Notes under the pieces: model-generated | What the model was told of the DNA's origin: nothing | The model's input: the letters and a program-made list of their open reading frames with translations, nothing else | Database searches by the model: none | Source of the DNA: Sesamum alatum | Lineage: Eukaryota > Streptophyta > Magnoliopsida > Lamiales > Pedaliaceae | Length of the DNA: 64,000 nucleotides | Assembly (NCBI GenBank): GCA_034509735.1 | Contig: JACGWO010000001.1 | Location: forward strand, 29,019,966 to 29,083,965 | Direction: 5' to 3' | Shown: positions 52,081 through 62,745 of the stretch, in pieces | How the letters are laid out: every line of letters starts with the position of its first letter | Position numbering within the stretch: position 1 is the first letter of the stretch | Position numbers and translations under genes: made by a program

Positions 52081-55015
52081 ATCATGATCTTGACTGGTTG
52101 GTGGAGGCTGAGAACCTTGAACATGTATTTCTTCATGATTGGTACCCTGCAAATGAAGTTGTTTGTTAAGATCAAACCTTTAGAAAAAACTGGAGACTTA
52201 AAGGTTAAAATTAACAAACCTTGAAGAACTTAGAATTAGGATGGGGCTGATTTTTGCAACTTCTCTTGTTGTGGCCTGTCCGCAAGCATTTGCTGCACGT
52301 ATGTGTCAAGCCCTTCCTTGTAGAAGGTGTTTGCAATTCATCTAGGCCCCTCCTCTTTAGTTTTTTTGGCCTTCCCATTTTTGTTTTCATTTTGGTGGTT
52401 TAAGGTTCTCATAACTAGTGGTGACATAATCCTTTGCACCAGGAACAACATGTATCATCTCCCTATAAACCCTTAAATATGTTGATTTCTTATAACATTC
52501 ATCAACAAATTGTTCAAGTTAGCTTCTTTTCGTAGAGATTGCTGCACATGCATGGCAGGAAGGGTACCCATTTAGCTGAAACATGCCACAAGTGCAAGTT
52601 TTTTTCTTAAGGTCCACAACAAACTTGTCTAGAAATGATCAATCTCATATTCCTCCCCCCCTCCCCCACCATCTAGTAAAACAGTTCCTAGCCATCCACT
52701 GCTGCTTCTTGATTTTCTTTTCCAGAATATTTCTCCATACCTTCCCTTTTCTGTTGTAATTTTTTCATCAACTTATTTCTTATCCATTCAAACATGGTGA
52801 TTATTGGCTTATTTCTAGCATCAAATATGTAATTGTTAAAGCTTTCACATAGATTGTTCACCAATATATCACATCTACTCTGCAAGGGAAAAAAAGACCT
52901 GGCCCAATGTTCTGGATTGATTTTTCTTAACCATTTACAAGCAGTTTCAACATCATCTGATTTTTTGGGATCTATTTCTTCAATTTTTTTCATGTATCTT
53001 TCATAATCCTTTCTATTTATTGTTGATGCAGCTTTCCAGAAAAATTCCTTCAGTTCTTGGGCTTTGAATTTTAGTTTGAAATTCTGATACATATGGCTAA
53101 GGCAAAATCTGTGTTCAGCATCAGGCACAAGATCTTTTAAGGCCTTAATTAGGCATTTATGCCTATCAGAAATGAAGGACCACTTTGCAGTCCCTAGCCC
53201 CCCAATATCATCTAGCATTTCAGCCACAAACCAAGTCCAATTTTCCCTGTTTTCTACTTAGACTACAACTATAACGATGGGAAACATGTTGTCGTTTTCA
53301 TCCCTACCAACTGCAACAAGCAACTGACCACCATATAGGGTTTTAAGAAAACACCCATCTAGACCAATTATTGGCCTTCAACCACTTAAAAATCCCTTTT
53401 TAAAGGCCCCAAAGGTCACATACATTTTATCAAAAACTGGGGGATCTGAACCCTCCAATTTTTTAAGCAATAATCTTGCTCCTGGGTTAAAGTTCCTCAC
53501 AGTCTCACAATAGTCCCACAACTTCTCATACTATAAGGAATCTGCCCCTCTTATAGCCTTCAATGCCTTCCTTTTGGCCCTCATCACCTTAGATCCTTAC
53601 ATTTTCTTAGAATGAAACTTTTTAATTGTTGGATTGGAATATTAGGATGGTCCCTAACTATAGATCCATCCTTTTTGCCAAATAAACAGCCTTAGCAAGC
53701 TTGTTACATAAATCCTGGCACAGGTGTGTGACCCTTTTATGCATTTAATCTGAAATGAATCTTTCATGAATGGAGAGGCATGAATCCTCCAGTCACAGCC
53801 CTCAACCCCGTATTTTGCAGTAATCCTCTTGCTCTCATTCCTGATAAATTCTATGTCATAACCCCCCCTAATGCACCAATCTACCTCTATGAAATGATGT
53901 GCATTATGAAACTTCATACCAACTATCAATTCAACAGTCTTTATATTGGTTGATTCTTTGAAAGAAGGATGTTTTGGATTTTAATCCTCTTATCGGAATC
54001 TACCAAACTATTAAGTTCATCACAATCACCATCATCACTTAACCAATTCTCATCTTCAACAACAATTTCTTTTTGTTTCTCAGGTTTTTTCATCTTTTTC
54101 TTCATTACCTTCTTCAATTTGTTCATTAAGTCTCTTTTAGTTGGATTCTTGTTCAAAAAAATATGATCATCGCTTGACCCTTCAAGGTCTTTTAAAACAA
54201 GGCTCGGAGTTTCACTACTAGTTGAATCCTAATTAGACTGCATGTAGTCTTCATCAGAAGAATCATCAAATTCTGATGAAGACTCATTTTTCAGCATAAG
54301 AAACCTTTCTTTTTCCTTTACCAGGCCTCACCTCTATGTTCTCATTCTGCAAATTTTCTACCCCCTCATGTCATCATCACCATTACCACCCTGCCTATCA
54401 TCCCCTGCCTCTCACAATCATCTGCAGCCCAAATTCCCTCAGCTACACAACCTAGCCTATCCTTACCCTACCCCTCATAATCATTTGCAGCCTAATCTCC
54501 CTGGAACTCAAAACCCTGTCCATCACCATCAGCCACAGTCTGACCTTCACCTATCTCACCATCATCAAAGTTTATCCCATCTAGTAATATTCTAATATCA
54601 TTCTCAGGTTGAGTGGATAAGTCATTACCCTGTGTATCTATTGCCTGAATAGGCTCACATTCTAGCTCTTCTACATAGAGTTCAATAGGCACATCTAGCC
54701 CTCTATAGACATTCTCCAAATCTATTATTAAAAATCAGGGCATTCATTGTTAATAAATCTTAGGCATCTCTCTAGTAGTTGGGTTGGTACTTTATAATAA
54801 AAATTTATTGTCCCTTTTCTCACACCACATTGTTCATACATAGAGCTTATCTCATACAAGCCTAAATAATCCAAATCAACATGTTCAAATGCCCTTTTGA
54901 TCCCCCCTACATATATATTTTTTGAATCATTTAGAAATTTACCACCATACCAAAAGTGAACATCATGATATTCACTTGACTGCACAGGCAGAAAACTGCC
55001 CCACTGATCCATTTC

Positions 55016-55735
55016 GGAAGTTTTGAGATTTTTGAAAATCCAGGTGACGTAGTATGAACTGAAGCGAGTGCTCCAAATTCATACCGTTCTCGTACATCTT
55101 CTGGGTTAGACCCTTCGAGCATCCAGGTCCTGTTATATGTCCCGGATGTGTCTACGATGGTCTTGCTTGGATTGATGCCTTTTCGGGAAATAAGTTTTTC
55201 CCATGATTTCTGTTAGCCCTGCCAAGCAGAAACATAAGATAAAGAGTCATTAGTATTAACCTTAGAAGTGTCTGTTATCGGCCTAAGGTTAATCTCCTCC
55301 TCTTTTACCCTAGAGGTGTTGGGTTGACTTGAATTATCAGGAGTTTGCACCTCCTGTAACTTAACTTTTGCCCTTTCACCAGAGTCTAGTGATGGCCTTT
55401 TGCAAGCAGTACCCAAATCTGCCGCTACAGGTTTAGAGCCATGTTCTCTAATTGCAGGTTTAGAGCCCTGCTCTCTTAATTCTCAGACCATCACTGAGGA
55501 TGATGCCTTTCGAATTGGTTCTGGAAGATCGTTCCATAACGAGCCTGCGGCTAGTTTGGTACTCATGATGGCGATCTGGACAGTGTCAAGATCAGCTTAT
55601 TGGACCTGGCCAGCTATTTGGGCTTTGACCGTCAGCTGTCCAAATCTTTTATCAATCTCCTCAAGATTTTCCCTGAGGTTCTTGAGTCTTATAATGACGG
55701 AGTCTGCTTCAACTGCCTCCATCTCTCGTCAAGAA
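55016..55735 (-). pseudogene. Caulimovirid downstream ORF remnant (transactivator position)
   Basis: Open minus-strand pieces at 55416-55213 and 55122-about 55016, plus sequence up to about 55735, lie after RNase H. Related viruses place the translational transactivator/inclusion-body gene here. I see a helical, charged first part but no diagnostic motif, so the assignment is by position. At least two stops and a frame change are present. Confidence 0.4.
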
Positions 55736-56200
55736 ATCTGCAAGAACATTTTCATAAGATTTGATGATGACAATATTATAACAATAATATTGGCATTCTG
55801 CTTGTCGTCTGATAATACGTGCTTTCTCAATTTTTGATTCAAGTTTATTTTTTAGGAAAGCTTTAACATTCGTAATATCAACTTTCAACATGAATTCCTT
55901 AGCCAGCAAACATAAAAGCCATTTCTTGAAAGCTTTCCAAACCGCAAAGAATTCTTTCTCGTTGATATGCCTTTGTTTGGCTTGTTGCTTAGTGAACAAC
56001 CCTCTTGTGTATCTACACGGTTCTTCACCAGTAGTTGTCTTTCTCATGAGCACTGTTGCCCATCTGTAATCATTGGCGTCCGTATAGACTACCAACGCAT
56101 CTTTGTCTTGTGGGATTGCAAGCTTTGGCAGGTTATTGCAAACCTGTTTCAACTCACAAACCTTTGTGTATGAATTTTCTCCCATTTTCACTTTGACTCT
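55709..56200 (-). pseudogene. Caulimovirid RNase H domain
   Basis: The 160-codon minus-strand piece contains VVYTDANDYRWATVL (first catalytic Asp), HINEKEFFAVWKAF (catalytic Glu) and a final LADFLTRDG word (last Asp). This is the caulimovirid RNase H signature. It would remove RNA during reverse transcription. It is open but cut off from RT by a frame change near 56210. Confidence 0.9.
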
Positions 56201-56234
56201 CTGTTCTTTTCAAAAATGTTTGGAAATCCTTCCT

Positions 56235-56975
56235 TTATTTTGCAAGATCCTTGGTGAAGATTCCTGCAAAATTGACAACTCCCAAGAAGCCTTGAAGTTG
56301 CTTCTTATCTTTAGGAATGTCAAAAAAATTGCGAATTTTCTCTACAATGTGTTCCTGCAACTCAATACTTGCTTCGTCAATAAGAATCCCTAGAAATTCA
56401 ATTTTATTGACAGCTATGATGGCTTTCTTTTCAGAAAGCACTAATCCTTCATTATGGCATGCATCATCAAATATTTCAAGATGTCTAATATGATCCTGTA
56501 TATTTTTGGATGCAATCAAAATGTCGTCTATGTAGACAAACATAAACTCTAGATAGTCTTTGAAAAGATTATCCATTTTTTTTTGAAATATCTGGGGCGC
56601 ATTGACAAATCCCATAGGCAACACATTCCAGATATATTATCCTTGTGGTATGAAAAATGTAGTGTATTTCTTTGAATCATTTTCCATCTTAATCTGATAA
56701 AACCCATATTTGAAATCAAATTTGGAAAACACTTTAGCACCTTTAATGCAATCAATTAAGTGTTCCCTACTTGGGATATAATAACCATCAAATTCTAATA
56801 TTCGTTTAATTCCTTGATAGTTAATAACTAACCTGGGTTTACCTCCTTTTTTCTCACCATGGTCTCTTACCAGAAAAACAGGGCTACTATAGGCAGAGAC
56901 TCCAGGCTCGATGAGTCTAAGATTGATATGCTCTTTGATGATCTCCTTTATATCTTTCTTATCCTCCATGTTCAT
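56235..56975 (-). pseudogene. Caulimovirid reverse transcriptase domain
   Basis: Minus-strand pieces 56975-56637 and 56624-56235 cover the RT palm. They carry SSPVFLVRDHGEKKGGKPRL, then FSKFDFKYGFYQI, LPMGFVNAPQIFQ, the YIDD active site (about 56536-56525), and LGILIDE. A TAA at about 56640 interrupts the domain just before the LPMGF word. The enzyme would make viral DNA from pregenomic RNA. YIDD plus the movement gene in the same element separates it from LTR retrotransposons. Confidence 0.92.
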
Positions 56976-57280
56976 TTGGATAGGCTTGTATCGGACATAC
57001 TCGTACTTGCATTCCTCTTTGACCTTTAGCCTCGATCTTGTTTCTATCCCACCATGCTAAAGGATTTTCGCTGAAGTTCCTCTAGATAAGCCTTTTGAAA
57101 TTCTCGAGAGAAAGTTTACTTTCTTCGTCTATGTCCAATGACTTGCACTCTTGTATAGCTTCCTTCAATATCCTAAGATCCTCTTCAGAAGCGTTACTGA
57201 AATCCTGTTGCCTGAAAGACAAAAGAGTCTTACCAAATTTTTTTCCATCCTGCATTTTTGGATGAGTTAATTTGGCATCA

Positions 57281-57745
57281 TCACCACATTTTTCTGCGAA
57301 AATTTATGGGCATTATCCTATTAAATGCCTTTTCTCTTCGTAAAACCTGTGTCTCACTACCATAGTTAGTAGTAAAAATCAACAGATTCTTGTGGTTATC
57401 CTGGACATATTTTGCAAAGATTTGGATGAAATTATTACCTAGCAAAATATCTGCTCCTGTATCATAAAAGTAAATAGGAGGCATCTTTACCTTGAACCAA
57501 TGTGTTCCAAATGCTCCTCCAATCATGATTTTTGCTTCTCATATACCCTTATTGAGTACTAGAATTTTCTGTGCAAAATCCCTTCCTACAATAATGGGTA
57601 AGAATTCCATAGCTTCGCTAGGGAACACACCGGGTTTTGTCGTACAAATCCCTGATCCTGAGTCAATATAAGCTGCAAAATATTCTAACTTGTATCGTTC
57701 ATACAACATACTGACAGATATATATATAGAAAAGGGGCTAGTCAT
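57281..57745 (-). pseudogene. Caulimovirid aspartic protease region
   Basis: Minus-strand piece 57745-57539 carries AAYIDSGSGICTTK, with the DSG active-site triad at about 57670-57660. Piece 57526-57281 has ADILLGNNFIQIF, the hydrophobic ILG-type second motif. It would process the viral polyprotein. The two pieces are separated by a stop. Confidence 0.75.
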
Positions 57746-58780
57746 TCAATTCTAATGGTATAACCATCTAAACTGAATTCCATACCATTACCTTTTATTC
57801 CCCATGGTTTATGATATTCAAGGAAACTTAACCCCAAAGTCATTATCTCATTTTCTCGTCCTACAATTCTTGCAAGAAATATCTCAAGGCCTGCTATTTC
57901 TAGCGTTCCTTCGTATTTTCCCACAACAGGTTGTTGCAAATGATATAAGTCATCACGAGGAAAATAGTTTCTTTTTCAGTGATGTCAAATATAACCTGAA
58001 TTTTCTAACCTTCAGGGCCTCTAAGTTTCACATTATCAATCCTAATAGCCCGAGGGGGTAAGCCTTTTAACAACTCCTATTCTTTTTCCTTTGTAGGCAG
58101 TAATCCTATCTTCTTAAAAGGATATCCTGCTACTAAAATCAATTCTAGAACTACTGGTTCGATCTAAAACTGGATGATCTTTTATCAAGATATCAACACC
58201 ACCTATTCTAGGTATTCTAATAGAATCTGGTGTCATTACCTTAGTGAATTTCTTGAAAATTCTAGGAATCTCAATATACTCTTTCCTTACGAATAAGTCC
58301 GAATGGTGAGTGTTGGAAAGAACATAAGCTATTCTATATGTTATAGAATATGTTCTATTCCCACCTTTCATAAGATCTTTTTTTTTTAAATCCTGACGAA
58401 GGGTTAAGACTTGACTGAAATCTTGATCTGTTGGGTTCTATGCTATCCTAGGATGAATGTCAAACATCAGTAATCCTGCCTACAAATTTCCTATCATTGT
58501 CCCAAGACAATCATCTCTTAAGTTATTGATTCTTCAATCCATTATTGATAAATGTATTTTTGAATCAATTCCTTCCTTAAAAGTTGCTTTTATTACTAGT
58601 TCAATAGTTCCTATGTGGATCCATTTCATAGTAACTGCTACTTTTTCCTAGAGTTTACTTAATTATTCAAGAATTTCTTCTTTAGGAATAAGATGCATGT
58701 CCATCACATTATCAATACGTTCCATAGGAATTGCAAACTCACTTGAACTTACTTTGTAGATTATATGATGTTTCCTCTGG
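57742..58780 (-). pseudogene. Caulimovirid movement-protein region
   Basis: From about 58780 down, the minus strand gives an IHIGTIE-like start, the KEGIDSKIHLSIMD stretch, a GNL-x-A-x-x-x-F word and then the 58371-58114 piece. This matches the order of conserved caulimovirid movement-protein blocks as I know them. It forms plasmodesmal transport tubules in active viruses. Several stops are present. The 57939-57742 piece links it to the protease. Confidence 0.7.
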
Positions 58781-58949
58781 TTTAGCACTATCTGGTTGAG
58801 CATTCTACCAATCCCTCCAATCATCGTATGGGCTAAGATTAGAATCTTGTCTCATGATTCTCTCCATGGTTTTGTTTAATACCGTCATCCTTAAAAAGAA
58901 TCCTGATAGGCTATCTAAGGTTTGAAGCCTATCTCCTTCATTGTAATTA

Positions 58950-60176
58950 CTCTGACTCGATTGAAGATCCATCTGAATCACTTTCTATTTCTTTCTTGTA
59001 TATTCTTTCATCTAAGGGAAGGTCTTCGAATTAGTAAATTGGTACCAAGTCACTGTAGTAAACTGCATCAAGAATGTCATTCGTGGCTTCAAACTGTCGT
59101 AATTCACCATATTTTTGCAGGCAATCTGGTGATATATGTCCTTTTGCCCCGCACGTCCAGCAATTATAATCTTTGAAACTTTCATTGGCTCGGGTATGGG
59201 CTCGTCTGAAAGTTCTTCTTTTAAGAGTTCTCCCTGTGGATCTTGCATTTGTATGTCGAGATACTTGGGATGAAGCTCTTGTTGGTCTTGTTTTCTGTCC
59301 AGATTTGTATGATCTGACCTTTGATTTGGACCACCATGATCTCCTTCTGAAAGAGGATTTTTTGGTACTCTTGGAATAAGAGTCACTACCCTGCTTTCTC
59401 CTCTTCTTTTGCTCGCTTGATTCTCCTATAATAGTTGAAAAATCATTATTATCACAATAGAGAGGGTTCTTTTAATCTTACCTCTCAGTCTTTTCATGTT
59501 TTTCTGGACGGATGCTTGATAACAATAATCCTTCAGTTTGTCTTTGAGGAAAGACATTATTCTTGCCACCAAATCCAGATGTCCCTCGGGTACTTTGTAT
59601 GATTGTATCAACATTTTCATCCATGGACTGCAGATTTTTGCAAAGAACATTGGAGCAACTATTTCAGACGTTACTACACTCTGGAAGAAATACTTGCGGA
59701 ACCAATAGATCTATTCATCTACCGCACAAATATTGCTTAATTCGATGACAAAGAGAGTATCCGTCTCCGATCAAGTGTATCTTAATTAACCTTCCGAATC
59801 TTTCCGCGATAGCACTTTTGGACTCTCCGGCTAGGATACTTTCTTTGGTGTCTCCTGGGGTGTTATCCCATCTGACCTTCACAGAACCTTCCATGCTTAA
59901 CTCCAATAATCTTATCAAGTTCTCCTTGTCAAGTTTTAATGTGGTTGTTGCTATCTTCATGACTGCAACCCATTCATCTATTAACTTTTCAATGTTTCGA
60001 AAGTCGATGATATCCAGGTTGAGTATGGTGCCATATGGATGTAAGGGCTGGAGCATAGTTCTTGCCCATGGTGTATTTTCAGGCACTCGCTGTGGATTCC
60101 TTCCTGAATTTTTTCTTAATCTGGTTCCCACGAACGTTGGGGTGGCGTCGGTGTGGAAATCCAAACTTTCTCTCAT
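58950..60176 (-). pseudogene. Caulimovirid coat-protein region with CCHC knuckle
   Basis: The 153-codon piece 60176-59715 contains a PLHPYGTILNLDIIDFRNIE block, also kept in copy 1. The zinc knuckle CWTCGAKGHISPDC lies at 59162-59121 and is followed by an acidic stretch. These are marks of caulimovirid coat proteins, which bind pregenomic RNA. Frames break near 59700 and 59400. Confidence 0.75.
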
Positions 60177-60179
60177 AGG

Positions 60180-61090
60180 ATGATCCTATGAGGGATCATT
60201 TGAGCATGTAATTCCCTCCAGTGGTGGCACAACTAGAGTGATCTCATTGGTTTGGACGTTAACTAGATCCACAATTCCAATTGGGAAAAAGATCAGCTAA
60301 CTCCTGCAGATCTGATAGATCCACCCTTGATATATCCATTATTTTATGGATTTGATGATTTTAAGGATTAGACTTGTGTCTTTGGCTTTGGGATTTCCGT
60401 CGCCTTTCCCTTCTGATGCAGAAGAGGTACTGGTCCAAAGGCGTCCTTGATGCGCTCTTGGTGAGACCTGAATTTTTCAGGGGTATTCCTTTCGCCTCAG
60501 ATTTGTGACTTCAACTTTCAAATCTATAAGATCCTTGCGTAGATCTGGAATGGTTTTCAGGATCTCATTCATCTTTTGGCTCAAGAGGTCTATTTTCATA
60601 GGTATATGGATTAACCTATGTCCATAGTCTTGAACTATCTTTTGGACCTCTCAGATCTTGAGAGAAATTCGAGTTGTCCGGCTCGAGTTCCTTTCAATCA
60701 ATTCCTTTAGTCATTGTTTTTAGAACTGTATTGATTCAAGAATTTACCCGTTCCGTTTCTCCTGGTTGAGATTCTACCATGGATCTCAGCTGCATGTAGA
60801 CGTCTCACCGCATTTCCTGGTAACGTCTGTCGGACCTGGTAGTTTCTCAACCATTCCTTTCTTTCTTCTTCAGTATGAAAATTTAAGTTATTCCTTTTCG
60901 GACTGTTAGTCAATTTTCTTAAGAATTTCCATAAGCAAATTCTTTTTCTGTATTTTCAGAATTTGAAAATGTTCCCTGTTTTCGTTGTAACTCGAACTCT
61001 CGTTCGGTTTCATACTTTTTTCAAAAATCTCCTCCGTTAGGGATAAAATATCAATATATAATATAAAAAAATATTTATTCAATAAATCTA
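60180..61090 (-). pseudogene. Caulimovirid N-terminal (coiled-coil) region
   Basis: Minus-strand sequence near 60610-60480 reads as a heptad-rich segment (KIDLLSQKMNEILK, then DLRKDLIDLKVEVTNL). A charged piece (60913-60707) lies upstream. It may be the N-terminal part of the coat protein ORF or a small separate ORF. Stops prevent a firm start. Confidence 0.5.
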
Positions 61091-61103
61091 GGCTCTGATA
61101 CCA
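61091..61103 (-). other. Viral minus-strand primer-binding site (tRNA-Met type)
   Basis: Minus strand TGGTATCAGAGCC is the standard complement of the 3' end of plant initiator tRNA-Met. It lies just upstream of the first viral coding block, where caulimovirid genomes begin by convention. Confidence 0.85.
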
Positions 61104-61934
61104 TTTTCATGCATAGAGGTACTAAATCTGAAAATTTGGCCAAAATGGGCAAAATCCGTGCGAAAAATAAATTTAGGGAACTAGAAATGATATTATCAAA
61201 AGATGAGGGTTGGTACTAAAATTGTCAATCACAAAACTAAGGGACTAAACTTGCAACTTTCCTAAACTGCAGTATCAATCATGCCAGAACTTTCCATTGT
61301 ATATGGTACTGATTTTGACATTTTGAAACGTATGGTATCGAAATTGCAAAGTAGCCACATACTGTGGTACCTTTAAAGCATTTATCCCCTTCCTTGATAT
61401 ATAGAAATTGATGGGGAATAGATGATATGCAAAATTATATTTTCTATAATTAAATATTAATTTTATTTTCTATAATAATTCTAATAAATAGAGCCCAAAA
61501 ACAATCTAGATTCAAAAGATACTGTGATAATTACATAGTACAATCCAAGGCCTCAATTAAAAATGCAATGACCCCAAATTTGTTGAGGCAATAAATACTC
61601 TTCTAACCAATATATAAGCTTTTCTTGTTTTCAAGAGTAAAAGATGACCTTTCGGGAGGAAAAAAAAAAAAGAGAGAAATCAATATTACTCTTGTAATTG
61701 TTCTAATTGTAGATAATCAGCCTGATCCATTTTGAAACATTTTTATATTCTAGTCTTGTTTTTAATCCCTAATTTTTGAATTAAGCATTAGCTTGGCGCC
61801 GTCTGCAAAAAAATACATGAATTGTCGAAGATGCAAACTAGATCTAAAGCTCAGAACGCTACAACGACGAAACAAGGAATTTGAGGAGAGAATAATCAAC
61901 ACTACCCCATAGGTAGTCTACCCCATAGGTTATT
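61104..61934. other. Viral/retroelement fragments
   Basis: 61110-61400 may be viral leader sequence; I cannot prove it. At about 61792-61862 a GCTTGGCGCCGTCTGC word followed by AAGATGCAAACTAGATCTAAAGC on the + strand is a Gypsy primer site and gag start, like that of the gag-only element. The sequence before it is probably an LTR end. It is cut by a family D element at 61935. Confidence 0.55.
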
Positions 61935-62745
61935 TTATCAAGGGAGTGTCTACAAAAATTTCTGTTTTGAAAAAAATAGTATATATAGATAAAGTTGAAA
62001 ATGGTAGAAAAATGAAAAGTGGATCATGTTTATTGAAAAAGTGAAAAACATATGACCATGAAACTTGATAGTAAAGACCATTTCGTCCCTATGTATTGAA
62101 AATCTACTATTTTGCTAAATATTTTAGAAATCTAATTATCTTTTTCTAAAAGTAAATATCAATTAGTATATTTCATATTTATTTATTATCAACAAATAAT
62201 TGGGATTTATATTATTAGAATATTGGATACTAATAAAACAACTTAATGTTTAATATATAATATTTTCACTATGTAATATAATTGTTTATTGAAAGTAAAC
62301 TCGCATAATTTTCAAAATATATATATATATATATTATTCTTTAATTAATCATAACTTATTATATTTTTGTAGTATAGGAATAATATTAGATAATGTAGTA
62401 AATTAACATAAAAAAGAAATGAACATATTAAATATGTGAAAGGGTAAATTTAAATAGTGTTAAATCATGCAAATTATATGAAAACTCCAATATCAATATA
62501 GATGTGCAAATTCTGAAGAACAAATTAATAATGGTGAACATTAACGAAGATTCTTATAATGAAGGTAAAGTAGTACAGAGTGAAGTTGAACTTATTTATA
62601 AAAAAGTCAAAAGCGACTTAACAATTTCAGAAGCAGATGTTGATATTTCAAACACAATATTTTTCTTTTTAAATCAAAAATTGAAAAGCGTTTTCCAAAA
62701 CTCTGCGAAACACTCCAGAAATTTTTGGAACAAATTTCTTGAACT
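61935..62745 (+). mobile_element. Nonautonomous element, family D, copy 3
   Basis: GGGAGTGTCTACAAAAATTTCTG to AACTCTGCGAAACACTCC. Internal TGTATTGAAAATCTACTATTTTGCT and AGTATATTTCATATTTATT words match copies 1 and 2. The 87-codon frame at 62504-62767 shows no recognisable feature and overlaps the element's end. Confidence 0.6.

Larger units (their letters stand above)
51301..54994 (-). pseudogene. MuDR-type MULE transposase gene, broken
   Basis: Minus-strand order: 55012-54728 has a PB1-like N-terminal domain (HDVHFWYGGKF, YVGGI). 53929-53654 is the MuDR DNA-binding region (CDWRIHASPF, CIKGSHTC). About 53390-52688 is the MULE catalytic domain with the three acidic positions in IIGLDGCF, SFISDRHKCL and NLCESFNNY. 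About 52600-52540 is a SWIM zinc finger (CTCGMFQLNGYPSCHACA). About 52310-52250 is a CCHC knuckle (CSKCLRTGHNKRSC). An in-frame TGA near 53380 and a TAA near 53262 interrupt the catalytic domain. The downstream exons at 51720-52140 are Gln/Ser-rich and duplicated. It would have cut Mutator-type ends. Confidence 0.85.
50079..55015 (-). mobile_element. Mutator-like element (MULE) with two convergent genes, right end missing
   Basis: The left end (GGGAAAATTTAAACCTATCTCCC...) reads like a long Mutator terminal repeat to about 50280. A zf-GRF ORF follows on the + strand, and a MuDR-type transposase occupies the right part on the minus strand. The two genes converge, as mudrA and mudrB do in maize MuDR. 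No matching right terminal repeat was found: at about 55016 the sequence becomes viral. The transposase has stops, so it is inactive. Confidence 0.8.
55016..61103 (-). mobile_element. Endogenous caulimovirid, copy 2, near full coding span
   Basis: On the minus strand, from a tRNA-Met-type primer site (61103-61091), come a coiled-coil and coat-protein region with CCHC knuckle, a movement-protein region, retropepsin, RT, RNase H and a further ORF. Coat before movement, with a separate ORF after RNase H, recalls cavemoviruses and solendoviruses rather than badnaviruses, where movement comes first. The frame is broken by many stops and shifts, so it is a fossil. The far end is cut by a MULE at about 55016. 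Genus-level placement is tentative. Confidence 0.85.

Noticed and set aside
55016..61103. The possibility that this viral copy is intact enough to be active
   Set aside because: RT, protease, movement and coat regions all contain stops or frame changes, and the far end is missing.
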